64,000 nt of DNA from assembly GCA_030374805.1 (NCBI GenBank), contig JARGSG010000223.1:62001-126000 (forward strand), given 5' to 3'. Position 1 is the stretch's first letter. The number at the start of each line of letters is the position of its first letter. Shown here piece by piece: positions 33,348-46,198 of this stretch. A program made the position numbers and the translations under genes. The stretch is from Gracilaria gracilis. Its lineage: Eukaryota; Rhodophyta; Florideophyceae; Gracilariales; Gracilariaceae. Below the pieces are notes generated by a model. The model did no database searches. It saw only the letters and a list, made by a program, of their open reading frames with translations, and was not told the origin of the DNA.

Positions 33348-36300
33348 TTAAAAGTTGCTCACAGAACTTTCCTCCTCGTCCAGCTGGTCGTTCGGGTCTT
33401 CCCCGAGCCCAAATTCCTCATCTAAGAATTTGGGCCGAGAAGCAGGCTGCCTGTGCACCGCATCAGGGAGCTTGTATCCCTCGGGCACAAAGTACATGTG
33501 ATACCGTAGAAAATTCTCTTTCACTAGCGCATCCATGTACCCAGCCCCTGCATGAAACACATCTCTCCTTCCAATAAACATGGAGTACGGTGGAACCCTG
33601 AAATTCTTCATAACTATCGTACGAGACAGCCTCTTCAAACTTTTGTCATCCGTCACATACATATTATGTGCCCTCTCACATACCCATATCATAAAAGAGC
33701 TCCCCTCGGAGGCCATCATGACGAACCCTGGAATCTCCTCATTGTTCTTCTCCACATTCGTCAACCCTCGGAAATCGATGTGCAACACCTGCCTCGGGCA
33801 TCCCTCCTCCGTACACAACACACTTCTTCCTGTTTCCGGCGCACACATCCTCTTTTTTGCCCTACTGTTGTTACACAGACGAAGAGCGGGTGCTATTTGC
33901 CCAAATCTAGCATCTAACAACGCCCTCTTTCTCACCATCATCACATTTTTCTCATCCGATTCCATATTATCCACAATCCCTTTCTTCGTGGTAATGTATC
34001 GCCCAATACCCTGCATTCTATCCCCAGCGTCCTTTCCATCTCCCGCATTGATGATAGGGTTCCATCTCTTGCGGTTCTTCTCGAATTTGAGGTCCGGCTG
34101 TTCCAAGAAATCCTTGTGAAAGAACTCCAACATACTCTCTGTCAAATCTTCATCCGACACCGCCCCCCTCTTCTTCGCCTCATCTGACATGTCTTCGTCA
34201 CTTCCAAATTCTTCCAGCACACAGAATCCTCTCTCCATCAACTCCATTCTCTTCGTGGCAAAATACTCTCGCGCGAGGTCATCCCTCTCCATCGCCGCCA
34301 TCCAAAGAGCGTCTTCCTCCCCTTTCAGCTTTCCCTTCAACGGCAGCTTCACCCCAAGAACTGGTTCCTTCGTAGTCCCCAGTTCCTTGTGCACATTCCG
34401 GGCTGCATGCCAGTACACCGCGTGATGCACCGCCCTCAAATCCTCCACCGTTGAACACCCCGCCCTATGCTGCTTTTGTAGGTGAAGCAGATCCATCCAC
34501 GGGTGCTGGTGTTTCACAGCATTCTTCCCTCCCGGCAACTCACTCGGCAGTGCACTCACCATATTCGTCCACGACATATCCGATCCCCCGATGTACTCCC
34601 CAGCTGTCGTCATCCCCTTCGAAAAAAATCTGGATTGTTTTCTTCAAAGCTACGCATTCCTCCTTTACCTTCCCCGCCCGGTTCATCCCCAACAAATCCA
34701 CTATCCTTCTCACCACTATCAATCTTCCCCTCGCCCTCACTGGACGACATCACATTGATTTTCTGCTCCTTTAAGAACTTTTTCAATGCAGTCTTCGTCA
34801 TTTTCCTGAGCAGGTTAACAACCTCCAAAGGTATGTCAACAGAAGATGTGTTCACCGTACCCTTTCTTCTTCGCTTCGGGGGCAGGTTGCACACCATCTC
34901 CATCCTCGTCGTCAGTAAGCACCACAGAAGTTCTCTTCCTCGTTTTCCTTTTCTTCCCCACAACCCTTCTAACCCCCTCTTCTCTCAAGCGGCCCAGAAC
35001 CACCTTACGTCTTGTGCTACGTCTTAACACCGGTGATTCCGGGTCAAGGCTTTCCACCACCATGGGATCGTTCTCCACCTCAGCAGATGGAGCCCTGGCC
35101 ATCTTTTCCGGTTCCACAACCTCTTCAATAACCCCCTCTACAACCTCCTCCTCCTTTGAACTTTGCAACGCTATTTTAAAGTGTTGTCCCAGCATTTTAC
35201 CTGCACTTTTCACCCTCTTAGTCACCATCCGGTCCCACAAACGCTTTGATCCCGCGAGTTTCATTTTGGCTGTTTGCTTCCCGAGATATTCTAAGACAGG
35301 TACTCTCTTTCCTCCAATCTTGAGAACCGTCTGCATCACTTCCTCAACTGTCATCTTCATCCTCTTGGCAGTCATGTCGCAAAGCTTAAACATACCAATT
35401 TCACTCTGAAAGAAGTACTTCCTCATATTCTCAAAACGGCCCGTCCTCCCTGCAGAGAACATTCTCAGTCGCACATGCCATTGCAAGCAACGGACGACGA
35501 AACGGAATTCCCCATCTGCGAGTCCCATAAAGAGGTCACTGGACACATGTGTGAGCGTCAGCGGCGGCTCCTCCTCACACACCTTCTCAAAGAATTGGAG
35601 AAAACCCTCGCTTTGGACAAACTTCAGAGCCCATGCCACATAGCGATTCAAGTAACGCATACTATAGTCCCTGATAACCTCACTTCTTTTCAACGCGCCC
35701 GCTATCTGTTTCGGCGTCACCTTCCTCACATCCACTCCTCTTTCGTCAATGATGTTTTCAACGAGGGACACCGTGCTGTGAAGCTTGTCTGCGAAAGATA
35801 TCTTCAGAACATTGGAGCTCATCTCATTCAGAAGATTGCCGAGTCCTAGCACTTCATTCATGACCATTGGATAACCATCCTTCCTCCTCCATAACACAAC
35901 ATCCAGAGACTTCACTATATCCTCCCACTTCCTTCCTTCCTCACGCAGGTGCTTTAACACAATAAATCGGTGATATCCGTCTATAAGTGTTACAGGCAGC
36001 ACAAGTCTCCCGTCAACGATGTCACTCGCATCCAAATCACCTACAAGTGTAACGGCAATCGGACCAGCGGAGGGAAGCCAACCAAAGTTGCGGCACTTCA
36101 TCTTGGTGGCCTCCTTTTGCGCCAGGTTCACACTGCGAACCGTCTTCTTCGGGAACTCAATCATCTCGATATCCGTCGTCAACCGCTGCTAAACATAATC
36201 GGCGAAAGATATCTTCGGTAGCGGCAGCGTGGTGTCCACCTCATCTGACGAAACTCTATGTCCTTCATCGAACAAATCCCCCTCAGGTCCACCCAGGAAA

Positions 36301-37088
36301 GCTTTAGTAGTCCCAATAACCTCCATAACATCTTCATCGGAGTCATCTACGATATTAACCCTCTTAATTGCTCCCACCGGTTTCTTCATCCCTTTAGAAC
36401 CTTCTCGCTCTCCTCCTTTCGTTGGTGGAGACTGGAGTTTGGGGGTTTTAGAGGAATGCTCAGCCGATTCTTTGACCTCCTCAACATCTTCACTCTCAGG
36501 CTGAGAGTTGTACGACTTCCTGGCCCCGGGGTGCGGAATGGGGTGCGAAGTGGGACTCTGCGGAATCTCAATTGGGGCCATCATCGACGTATCCCAGGCA
36601 TACAACCCAGCCGAAAACAATTCGGCGAGCTTACTCGGGGGGTCCTCCGGACCTTGTAAACAGTTAGGGTACTTCGCGTCTGGATGACTTGAAACATTCG
36701 TCTTCCAGATAAACACCAAATCCTCACCCTCTAAGGCAGTGGCGCTTAGAAGATGGCCATGCAGCGAACGGTAGTGCCCCTTCCCGGTACCACCAGCAGG
36801 CCCCGCTCCACGTACTTTCGCAGTACCAACTTCAACCCTGTTCGTGTCCTTTCCAAGGCTGATGAACAAAGATACAGAGTCGCCACCTTTTACCTTATGT
36901 GGCGCAAGAGTACTCGTCTTCTTCTTCATCGCGCGCGGTGTTCCCCGCTCGGAACTCGATGTCGGCCTACGAGGCGTAAAGACCTTCGCTTTTCCTCTTC
37001 CTCGCGTAAACGGTGCCATTTCTGACCCCTCGCTGTTCCTATTTGATCGCGCTGACTCCCGCCCTCTTTTATGGCTCAGAGGCGCCAT
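33348..37088 (-). pseudogene. ParB-like / oxygenase-like protein (right copy)
   Basis: Partner of 16,036-19,773, with start ATG at 37,088 (MAPLSHKRGRESARSNRN). It breaks into pieces: a TAG at about 36,189 where the left arm has CAG (DYV stop QR), and frameshifts near 34,900 and 34,615. The ParB-like part (36,182 downward: IDGYHRFIVLKHL) is open, and the C-terminal oxygenase-like part (33,348-34,613) is open too. At the metal site it reads VLHIDFRG, a proper H-x-D, with FHAGAGY and FLRYHMYF downstream. So the fuller gene (left) lacks the His and the broken gene (right) has it. Confidence 0.7.
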
Positions 37089-37389
37089 GTTGGATACAAA
37101 TGGTTCAAACAATTCGAAACGAGGATTAAGACCGTCGAGAATGCTCGCGAGAACGTATAGTGGACGTACTCTTCTCAATCACCTTCGTTTCCTTCACTTC
37201 CTGACCGAACACTGCGCCCGCTCAATATAGGATTGAATTCAAGGGGTTCCGTATTTCACGTTTTATAATTCACTATTGCTTTATTTAGAGAGTTACATGA
37301 TCTTCATAACTACCACGTACGTGTAGCTATAGAATAAAGGCACCCAGTTTTGAAGGAAAAGAGAATGAATTGCGTCCGTTAAGTTTTCG

Positions 37390-37845
37390 GCATGGACATC
37401 GGTCCGGGGTGGTGTGGCGCTTCATCAGTGCCCTGATGAAGCGCCACATCACTCCGGACCTCTGTTTATGCGCAGTGGCCGATGAAGTTGGACGACACCT
37501 CGGACGGCTGTCCACGTGCTGTCGCGTAAGAAGTTCGTCGACACCCCGGACGGCTGTCCACGGCAAAAAAAATAGTTTTTCAGAGAGCGGTCCGGGGTGG
37601 AGTGGCGCTTCATCAGTGCCGTGATAAAGCACCACTCAACCCCGGACTGCTGTCCACGCGTCGTGGACGATGAAGCTGGACGACATCTCGGACCGCTTTC
37701 CACGCGAAAAATATTTAATTTTCGGACAGCAGCGCGGGGTGGAGTGGCGCTTCATCAGTGCCGTGATGAAGCACCACTCCACCCCGGACTGCTGTCCACG
37801 CGCCGTGGCCGATGAAGCTAGACGACACCTCGGACCGCTTTTGAC
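37390..37845. repeat. Palindrome array (right copy)
   Basis: Reverse complement of 15,285-15,735 with only scattered differences. Contains the same three long stems around TGATGAAGCGCCAC / GTGGCGCTTCATCA. Confidence 0.85.
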
Positions 37846-38199
37846 GACGGTTTTCACTTATGATTGTTTATGAATATTTAAAGCCCTGCATCTTCTTATA
37901 ATGACGGGAGGACGTAAGGGCGTCAAATCATATGAATGTCGTTCGGTGAGTTTGTTGGAAAGCGATATAAATTGCTCTTCATAAGCAAGGGGAACAGTTT
38001 AGAATAGAAGTAGTTCACAGCTTGTTGGTAATGTATAAAACAAAACAAATAATACATCACACCGATCTGGCAGAATATGCGCTATATCAGAAACTTTACA
38101 TCCCATCAAATCGAAGAAGGTAGTTCTACCGAATAACTTCTCTAACTGTATATGTTGTAGATTTTCCTTTAGCGCCCAAGGTCTTGACCGATAATGAAT

Positions 38200-39065
38200 A
38201 CCCCCTTTGCGACAACCACGATCATTATGTGGTTGTCGGAGAAGAAGAACTCATCACTGGCCATGAGATTCTTCTAGTGACTATATTGGGGACTATTCTT
38301 CTTCAGTGATTGAAATATCATTCATGGTAAAACACGATTATATGAGTTGAACAACTCATGTAATCGTAGTCCACCATCACCGGTAGCTCAACCACTTTCG
38401 ATAGTTCGACCTAACGCAGTCTAATCTAATCGGTCTAATAAGTAACCACAGTGTAACAGTGATTGAGCTGGCTGTCAGAGCCAAAGCCAATTACATGAGT
38501 TGAACAACTCAAATATTCGTACTCGACCACCACGGCCAGCTCAAGCACTTCCGAATGTTCTCAGTAAAGCAAGGACGCAGAAGCGGCATACACTGTGTCC
38601 GATGCCTCTGGCTTGAATACCCAATAGCATGAAAAATAGAAGAACACTCCAGTTAGTACGATTTACAGAAAACGAAAAAAGTTGTCCAACGTACCTTTTG
38701 TGCCACAACGTCCGCGCAACAGAACAAGGACGGAAAAAGCACCTCCATTATAGAGTTTCCGGCGATCTTTTTTCCTTCTGTCACAACCGAGAGGATCACT
38801 TGGTTGTGACAGGAGAAGAAGAGATCCCCGGAAACCATAACGGGGAGGTACAGAGCGTTGTGCTTACCGAGGCAGTTGGCAGGAGAGCAAAGGTGGTTAA
38901 GTACATGCAGCGTGACATTACAAACAAGCGCCAGTCGCGAGGGGGCCACTGTCCAGGTGGAAATTAATTTTGTTTTACTTTTTCACCCACGGCGCATTGA
39001 AAGCGGACAGAAATCGAATGGCACTTCATCAGAGCCGTGATAGAGCGCCACTGCACAACGGACCT
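38200..39065. repeat. Hairpin series (right copy)
   Basis: Reverse complement of 14,058-14,925, including both TGAGTTGAACAACTCA cores and the GGTTGTGACAG hairpin. The 112-codon frame across it (38,629-38,967) translates identically to 14,157-14,495, but I treat it as a by-product of near-identical DNA. Confidence 0.75.
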
Positions 39066-39447
39066 CGGCCCGGAGAGCCGTAAGTTATAACTTCGCCTAT
39101 ACTTCCATATCTAGGAATTACCGCACCCCCCGCCCATCCTGCCTTCTCTTATAACTGTATATCACCGCATAAACCCCCCTCACATCGCCCAATTCCCTTC
39201 TACTCCTCTACTTTAGAGTTCTGGTACCGTTTTGGCGTCTGAACTCCTCCTTCACATCGCTAATTCCGCAGCCGTCTGCCGTCCGCTTCCGTCTACCATC
39301 CGCACTCATCTCTCGCTCGCTGCCGTCTCTCGTCAGCTTCCGTCCGTTCGCTCTTGCTGTCCGCTGCCGACGTCAATCATCTGTTTTCTCACGACCGCTC
39401 CGGTTCTACTTCCGTGTTCATAATAAAGCCCCCTGTTATTGTTTAAA

Positions 39448-40166
39448 ATGGCTGCCGCAACCACATCCAGGTCCAATTCACCGTCACCGGCACCTCCGAC
39501 ATCCGACAAGAAGGTTGGAAAAATGTTCGGTTCTGGGAATGAGCTTCTCACCGCGTGTCTCGCCATCTGTGATCACTATGCGTCGAAGATGCGAGAGGAA
39601 GAAGAACCTAGAAAAGTGGGACACAGCGAATTCGTTCAATATATCATCAAGAATCCCACTGTCCTAGACGTTGCCAAGAAGTACTTCTCTATCATTCTCG
39701 GACCCACTCACCCGTCATACAGCGATGATGAGCTCAAGACTGTGTACGGGAAGGGTTCTTACCGTCAGCTGTATCTGTCGAGGAAATTGCTTGACATCAT
39801 GGACGGAGACAGAGACAGGCGTGTGAGGGATTTTTGGAATGCTTATACCAGAGTGGACTTTCAAGGATTACCGAAGAATGTGACGTTAACCGAAATCTTC
39901 AAGCCCATGAGTATAGCCCCCAGGCGTGTGGGCCGGATACTTCCCTCTTTCGGTACGAGCATCGCTACATATTTCCAGAGAGTTACCTTCTTTCCCTTAT
40001 TCAAAAAGTATCTATGGAAAAGCGCCTTCGGGGCCATAAGAGGCGTAAAGGGAAGAAGGAATATTCCAAACCTTTTGGGAATGTGCAAATATTGCAGAAT
40101 CTCCAAGCTCAGCGTGCGGGTTTTGGTGTGCAGCTGGTAACAAAGGCCTGGGATTGTTTCTCCTAA
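39448..40166 (+). pseudogene. Unknown protein upstream of the methyltransferase (right copy)
   Basis: Partner of 12,957-13,676; ATG 39,448. The N-terminal 160 codons are open and almost identical to the left. After VGRILPSFGTS a frameshift moves the sequence to another frame, which continues SLIQKVSMEKRLRGHKRRKG, FGNVQILQNLQAQRAG and VQLVTKAWDCFS to the TAA at 40,166. The methyltransferase ATG (40,194) follows in the same frame. Confidence 0.5.
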
Positions 40167-40193
40167 TTTCTGGGATTCCCTAGCGCGGAGGTC

Positions 40194-41779
40194 ATGGTTC
40201 TCCCTTTTATACTGCTCGTGTACGACGACATGCAGTTCAAACCCATCGAAACGCGTTCCGAGGGGTTCCTGCACAAGGACAACGACCATCGCTTGCTACC
40301 GAGCAACATGCAAACTATTCGGGAAGACGAGGTCCAACTGTGGGCATGGAATCTTCCGTAGTACATTGATGTGGCCCTCCGAACGCTTGCGAAGGAGTTT
40401 ATTTCTGACCTGAACAAGGTTGTTGTGAACAAGCAGTTGTCCACAATATCAGAACCTGGACGATGGCCCGTTCTAAAGACGTTTCACAGGGACCCGTCAA
40501 GAGTGTTTGCTCAGAGATTTGATTGTTTTTCTAACTCGCTTATGACCTCCATCTTGGAGACAATAAGCTCTTTGACAATCAAAGAAACACTCAGGGTCCC
40601 TGATATACCTCTCACGCTGATACCGAAACCGGAGCCTGCCATCGAAATTCATGACGATGACGATGAGCAGTTGGAAAGGGGGAACCCTTCGGGGGGGAAT
40701 CAAGGAGGGGATGGAGATGGCGGAAGTGGAATAGATGTAGTGGGTGAGAGTGGGAATGAAGATCTTGGTGACAGTCGTCCGACGCTGACATACAGACTTT
40801 TCCTGCCATTTCCTCGTTGGACAATAAAATGGCATTCCAACGTTGTGAAGTAGAGATGGAGAAATACTTTCGAAGGTACAATTGCGGGTTCGAGGATATG
40901 GTGGAAACGGACGAGACTCTGCGAAACAACGGAGTCTCTCCCTTGGGGAAAGTTCAACTGGTTCTTATGGACCCACCATACAACATAAGGGCCGATAAGA
41001 ACCGCGAGAACAGTTGGAACGATATGCTGAGCGCTGAGCATATGAAGAAGGCGGCAAAGCTTATATCAAGGCTGCTACGTCCGGGGGATCCTTTCGTTAT
41101 CTTCTGTTAATTAGAACAGGTGAACCAATGGACGAGGGTGTTTTCCTTATTGGAGCAAAGGACGAGCAACGGGTTCCCAGGCGATCGTTTGTTTTGGACC
41201 AGGTCCCAATTCATTTATACGGTCGCAAGGCAACCCAATGCAAAACCCGGGACGCAGGTACTGCTCCTTGTTCCCTGCCATGGAATATGCGATACATGGT
41301 ATTCGAAGTGGCCTCGCTTATGCACAGCAGCATGCGATGGTAAACTATGAGAACTTCAACTACGTGCAGTCGAGGTATCCAGGGTACGACAGTGTTATTG
41401 ACTAGGTACCACCCATGTCCAATGGGAAGACTCTTCAATGGAAAAGAAAGAAGGAGGGTGGGGGCTACATGTTGCAAAAAGTGAGGTCGGAACAAAAACC
41501 TCGCGCGTTGTTGAAGGAGCTGATCAGCAGATTTTCGCAGGCAGATAATACAGTGGTGGACTTGTTCGTGGGAACGTTCTCGACCGCCATGGAATGCATG
41601 GAGTTACAACGTCATTGGAAGTTTATTGGTTGTGAGCCGGACCTGACTGATTTGCTCATGCTAGGCACTCGGCCATTGTTCAGTTCGCGATGTGCATAAG
41701 CGATAATGAGACGGACATTCAAATTACGCAGGAGGTCCAAAACTCTGTGAATCGCGTGATGGACTTATTTCTCAAATAG
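40194..41779 (+). pseudogene. Beta-class DNA methyltransferase (right copy)
   Basis: Partner of 11,340-12,929. TAG near 40,361, a frameshift near 40,780, a stop right after FVIFC (41,108), then further shifts and a one-base deletion in the segment matching ELDPDCF. Motif IV DPPYNIRADKN (about 40,970) and motif I VVDLFVGTFSTAMECMELQ (about 41,560) are present. The Tyr codon at YENFNYVQSR is open here but TAG in the left arm, while the TAG before VPPMSNG and the final TAG at 41,777 are shared with the left. Confidence 0.7.
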
Positions 41780-42525
41780 AACGATCGTTCTTCACGATCA
41801 TGGAAGGTTCCATCCGGCTTCCCACAGTATCAGAAGTTCCCACCGTGTATTGTGGACTTTCTGGCATCGATTTGGCAGGAGGAGGGCATGGCTATGATCG
41901 GCAGGCGCAAAGCGCTGCATGAGTGCCCGGAAACGCTGCAAGGGAAGATGGGTCTCCTGGATTGGAAGGCGATGTTGGCACTGGAGGCCACTATGTGTGG
42001 TTGTCGCGTTGGGAAGTCGTCGATTAGTCACTATGACGCAGGAGTGGGAGTGTTTACCACGCGCCGTTTCATAAAGAACGAAGAGATATGTTACTTTTAC
42101 GGAACTCTAGTGTACCATGACTTAACGAAGAAGAAGGAGGTACACAAGAAGTATGGGGAAGGGTTGTTGGGAGCCACCGCCGCACGTTTTCGAACTTATG
42201 CGATGGAGGTTAGCCTTCGAGGCGAGGTATCCGGAAACTCCAGGAAAAGAAACGACAAGTACCTACAATCCCTCTATGGATTGTCCCCACTCCATTTCCG
42301 TTGGGTGGAACAGTTAACGACCCAAAATATATGTAAGGGGATAAAGATAGGGGTGCAGTGGAGGATGGCTTGAAGCAGCGACGGACTGCCAATGTGGCGG
42401 TGAGTCGAACCCCAGGAACTGGGCAAACTCCACCTCAATTAAGAGAATACCGAATGCTTGCCGTCCGGGCAATTCGGGTTGTAAAGGTGGGAGAAGAGTT
42501 GTTTGCAGATTATGGAATGGAGTAA
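41780..42525 (+). pseudogene. SET-domain protein (right copy)
   Basis: In frame with the methyltransferase after its TAG. The first half is open and shows the SET start DAGVGVFTTRRFIKNEE, then YFYGTLVYHD. A missing base after SLRGE shifts the frame; the rest (ANVAVSRTP, YRMLAVRAIRVVKVGEELF, ADYGME) ends at TAA 42,525. The pattern GxG, then Ala-Val-Arg-Ala-Ile-Arg, then GEELFADYG is typical for SET lysine methyltransferases. No pre-SET or post-SET cysteine cluster is visible. Confidence 0.7.
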
Positions 42526-43053
42526 ACATGGGGTACGTCTTCGAATCCCATAGTAGTCGAATAGAGCTCAATTGATTTACGACTTATAGAACCGAAAGGT
42601 GTACCTTAGTATGTGTAAAATCGAATTGTTTACATTTTATTACGCTTTATATCTAACTCTCGTGTTCCGCAGGGGAGGACGAGAACTTTCCCAAGTGTGT
42701 GGGTGTCGTCACTTCTATCATCTAGTGACGTGAACAAAATGGGGATAGGGTTCGAGAGAGTGGGTTGACGTTCAAGTACATAGAATAGAAAATACGGAGT
42801 ACATGTGATATCATGTGAAAGTGTAACAGTTTTTGGCAGTGAGGTTTCGTACAGGAAGGGAAATTTCCGTGCCACTTTTCGGAAAGTGATTCCGAAAAGT
42901 ACGAAAACGGTGCGATATTTCAACCACACGTCGAGTGGAGGTGTGCGTTTCACGGAGGACCTGCGATCGCGTCGAGCGGTGAACAAGTCTTGCGGCAAGC
43001 GCCGACAACATCTAGAGCGCCCCGCCGGGCGCATCGTTTTCGTCCGATTCCAT
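42526..43053. other. Gap between SET gene and gene X (right)
   Basis: Counterpart of 10,064-10,560. Presumed 5' region of gene X; contains TTCACATGATATCACATG-like words. No gene supported. Confidence 0.35.
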
Positions 43054-45203
43054 ATGGGGAAACATAAAACGAGAAGTGCGAATGCGAATGCGAATGCGGA
43101 GGATGTAAGCGGGAGCGCGTCAAAAGGGTGAACCCGTGCAAAGGTTGTAGGTCGGGGTCGTGAGGATGGCTTGGGTAGTACTACGCGTGCGCATCGAAGT
43201 GGCGATGTGAAAAATGGCCAGGGCAGTATTGGGCGTAGTTCGCGCGCTCCTCGAAGCGGATTACGTGGGAAAGGTAGGAAGAACACGGAGAGACGTGATC
43301 GAGGCCGACCTTTGGAGCAGACCGAGCGAACCGAGCGCACCAAGCAAACGGTGCGAACCGAGCGAACGGTAAATGCTTTGGTAACACAAGCTACTCCGCT
43401 TCCACATGAGATGGAAAATGGAGGAGGGGGAAGCAGGGGAGGGATGAGAGGAAGCCAGCAGGATGATGCGCGGGGCCAGAGGGATAGAGGTGAGCGGTGA
43501 AGGGGCGATGAGTCCACGCAAGTTGTAGAAGAAGGCGAGTGTGGAAGTGTCATAGAGAAGGGGAGGGAGTGTCGCAGTGGGGAGGAGGGAAGGACGATAG
43601 CAAGAAGTGCTAGCGGGATAGGTAGCCGTAGTATTCGAAGGAAGGAGGGAGAGAGAGTGGCTGGGATTGGCGTTCGGGAGGGGAGGGGTCGCGAAAGAGA
43701 AGTAGGAGGAGGCGTTCAGGAGGCGAGGAACGAGAGCATGGAGATTGTGGTTGGTGTTAGGAGGAATCTAATGGCGGGCAGAGAAAGAACTAGTAGACCG
43801 CGACATACTGCGATGCGGGAGGAAGAAAAAGTGGGGGATATGAGGCATATGAGGGAGCTTGGAAACGCAGAGGACAGTGGGAGGCGAACTGGGCGTGTGA
43901 GCGATGGAATGGGGAGCCACGCCAATGTGGAGAGGATGGAATGGCTCCGAGACAATTTGCCCGAGAGAGTTGTAGGACGTAGCAGTGGTAGATCAGTGAT
44001 TGAAAATGTGAGAGACAATATACCAATGGATGGGAGGGTATTCGATGGAGGATATGTTGCTGTCCGAAACAGGCATAGAACTGGAGAGAACTTGGTGGAA
44101 ACTGCGGTATGAACGCCTGAAAGAATACGTGGGAGGCATAATGCCGTTCGGATTGAGGACGATGTGCATGGAGCAGGAGTCCGATTCTGGGGATCGTGGA
44201 GAGAGGAACGGAGCAAGGGAAATGGAAACTACAGGAATAGCCGAAGGAGATGAAGAGAACTTACGCGTGTTGCTAAGGTCTGCCCTGGTTGAGAGGGTGA
44301 ATTCTTTGTTCAGAACTCTCTTTTTACACTGAGACCGTTGGTAAAAGCTGGAAGAAGAGAAGTGAGACGGTGGGAAAAAGTAGGGAAGGCAGCATATTTG
44401 TGGTTGGGGAGAAGGGGATGGTACATCGGTGCCCGTATCAAGTGGCATACGAGATGAGGGCGTATACCCCACCAACGGAGGGAGGAAGTGATGTGCTGTT
44501 GAGTTATGTGGTGGAGACGGAAATAATGGGAGATACTTGGGGGATGATACGAGAAGCGGGAAGGAAACAGGAGTGTGTGGATAATGTGAGTGCGGACAAG
44601 TGTCTGAGGCAGCGGATGAAGCCGAAAGTAAGCGATGTGATTGGGGTGCGGAAGCGGGCAGCTCGCGACAAGTTATTATCCATCCTTGGATATGATTTGA
44701 TTGCGAAACGTGCGAAACCTACTGAGGGGACTGAGCTATGGGAAGAGCTAGAGCAGCAGATGGGGGAAGCGCCGAGAATCTGATGGGAAGAGAGGAGGGC
44801 GGGGGGAATGAGTTTTGTGCGTGGGGAATGAGTTGTGTGCGTGGGGAATGAGTTGTGTGCTTGGAGAACGAGCCGGTTCGAAGACCTTGCGTATTCCGGG
44901 TCTCGTGCGGTTGGGCCACCATGGGAGGTTGATGATGAAGATATGTACTTCAAGAATGGGATGGCGGTGGCAATGTTGGAGGATTATATGCGATACGCAG
45001 TGGAGGGGCAAAGTAACGGCGAACGACAGTACGTGGACGGGACAGGGATGCACATTTCGAGACTTGACGCCTGGATTTCCTGTGTGGTGAAAACTATGAA
45101 CGAGGTTGTGGTACGTGGAGGGCAAAGACAGCTTTTGTTCTCTACTTTGTATGGGAATTATCTACCTGGAGCTGTTAAAAGAATACTGGGGGTAGCCTGG
45201 CAA
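43054..45203 (+). pseudogene. Gene X (right copy, truncated)
   Basis: ATG 43,054 (MGKHKTRSANANANAEDVSG). A TGA at about 43,130 is absent in the left arm. The Thr-Glu-Arg run is at 43,318-43,370, then a basic region (43,657-44,112) and the conserved C-terminal part (44,370-45,200: CPYQVAYEMRAYTPP, IGYDLIAKRAKP-like, ISRLDAWISCVVKTMNEVV). The frame is lost near 44,780, where a short GGGGAATGAGTTGTGTGCGT repeat sits, and the gene is cut at the end of the inverted repeat. Confidence 0.5.
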
Positions 45204-46198
45204 TCCCCTGTGAACATATTGGTGGACCATAGTATGATCAAAATAAGGCCGTAAGTACCCATTAAAAAGGCCTTAATTCTTATGACAAGAAGAAAGCGAA
45301 AATAGATCAATATGGTGCCTCTTTTGTGCCTTTTATTGTATACCGAAGAAAGGCCGACTGACAGAGGACGAATTTGGTACGAGCAAAGTACAAAATAGTT
45401 GGTACGTAATAAGACCATATGTCAACCAAAGTCAACTATAAAAGAACGATATATAAACCCAATCAGCACCGGAGTGGGCCGAAAATGGATCTTATAGTGT
45501 CCTAACGTACAACAGATATCTCGCCTTAGGCGTACATAGGCGTTTCATGATTCGTACGGATACCAATGTACGAGATTAGTCTCAAACCTGTCCGAGTAGA
45601 GACCCATCCGTATGGGCAATATATGTCCGAGCTTTGGCTACAAATGAGGCCGAAAGGGACTATAAAACTGTCGGTGTATAGGCGATATATGTAAGATTAG
45701 GCCCTCGTGAGGCAGCATGTTGGCAAGAACGTGACACCAAAGCTAACAAGAAGGGTCTGCTTGGCAGACAACGAAAATGGTAGCAATTGTTCACGTAGAG
45801 ATAGCCCCTTTGAGAGTCTCTTCGAGAGATTCACTTAGATGAAGGCGCTTTGTTATCATTTTAACATCGAAGAGGATGTAAACGAATACTCAAGGGCTTC
45901 AGGAACAAGGAAGGGAGTTGAAGAAAAGAGATGAAAATGAAAAGTTCAAGAACAGACGAAGTTCAGCACGGAAGTTGACAGATCGCAACGCAAGTCTTTT
46001 GCAAGAGTTAGTATATGGAGCAATTGAAAGGGAATGATGTGGGGCGAGTACGTACACTGAAGACATGAGAAACGCATGAAATATTAGGAGAGGAGTGAGA
46101 TAGAGTCTGCTGTAGAAATTTGCTTTGCTTAAAAGCGACTCACTACTCAAGGGACTTTCGTGAACTCGGAGCTCGGAATCTTTGTCGCTTGATCTTCT
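45204..46198. other. Gene-free region beyond the inverted repeat
   Basis: AT-richer than the arm, with no similarity to the 7,306-7,612 sequence that should follow. Only short ORFs. No recognisable element. Confidence 0.4.

Larger units (their letters stand above)
28100..45203 (-). repeat. Right arm of large inverted repeat
   Basis: Reverse-complement copy of 7,612-25,018. The inner end starts TTCACATCGTTACTTGAACC; the outer end breaks off inside gene X at GTAGCCTGGCAATCCC, where unrelated sequence begins. It contains, inward to outward: part of F2, the 112-aa ORF, the E2 3' end at 30,501-30,528, and the cargo genes in reversed order and orientation. Confidence 0.9.

Noticed and set aside
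7612..45203. Organelle-type inverted repeat (plastid)
   Set aside because: No rRNA, tRNA or plastid genes; content is transposon cargo with nuclear-type decay.
7612..45203. Simple assembly artefact duplicating one sequence
   Set aside because: The arms differ by many substitutions and different stops, so they are two real sequences, although whether they are joined as shown still depends on long reads.
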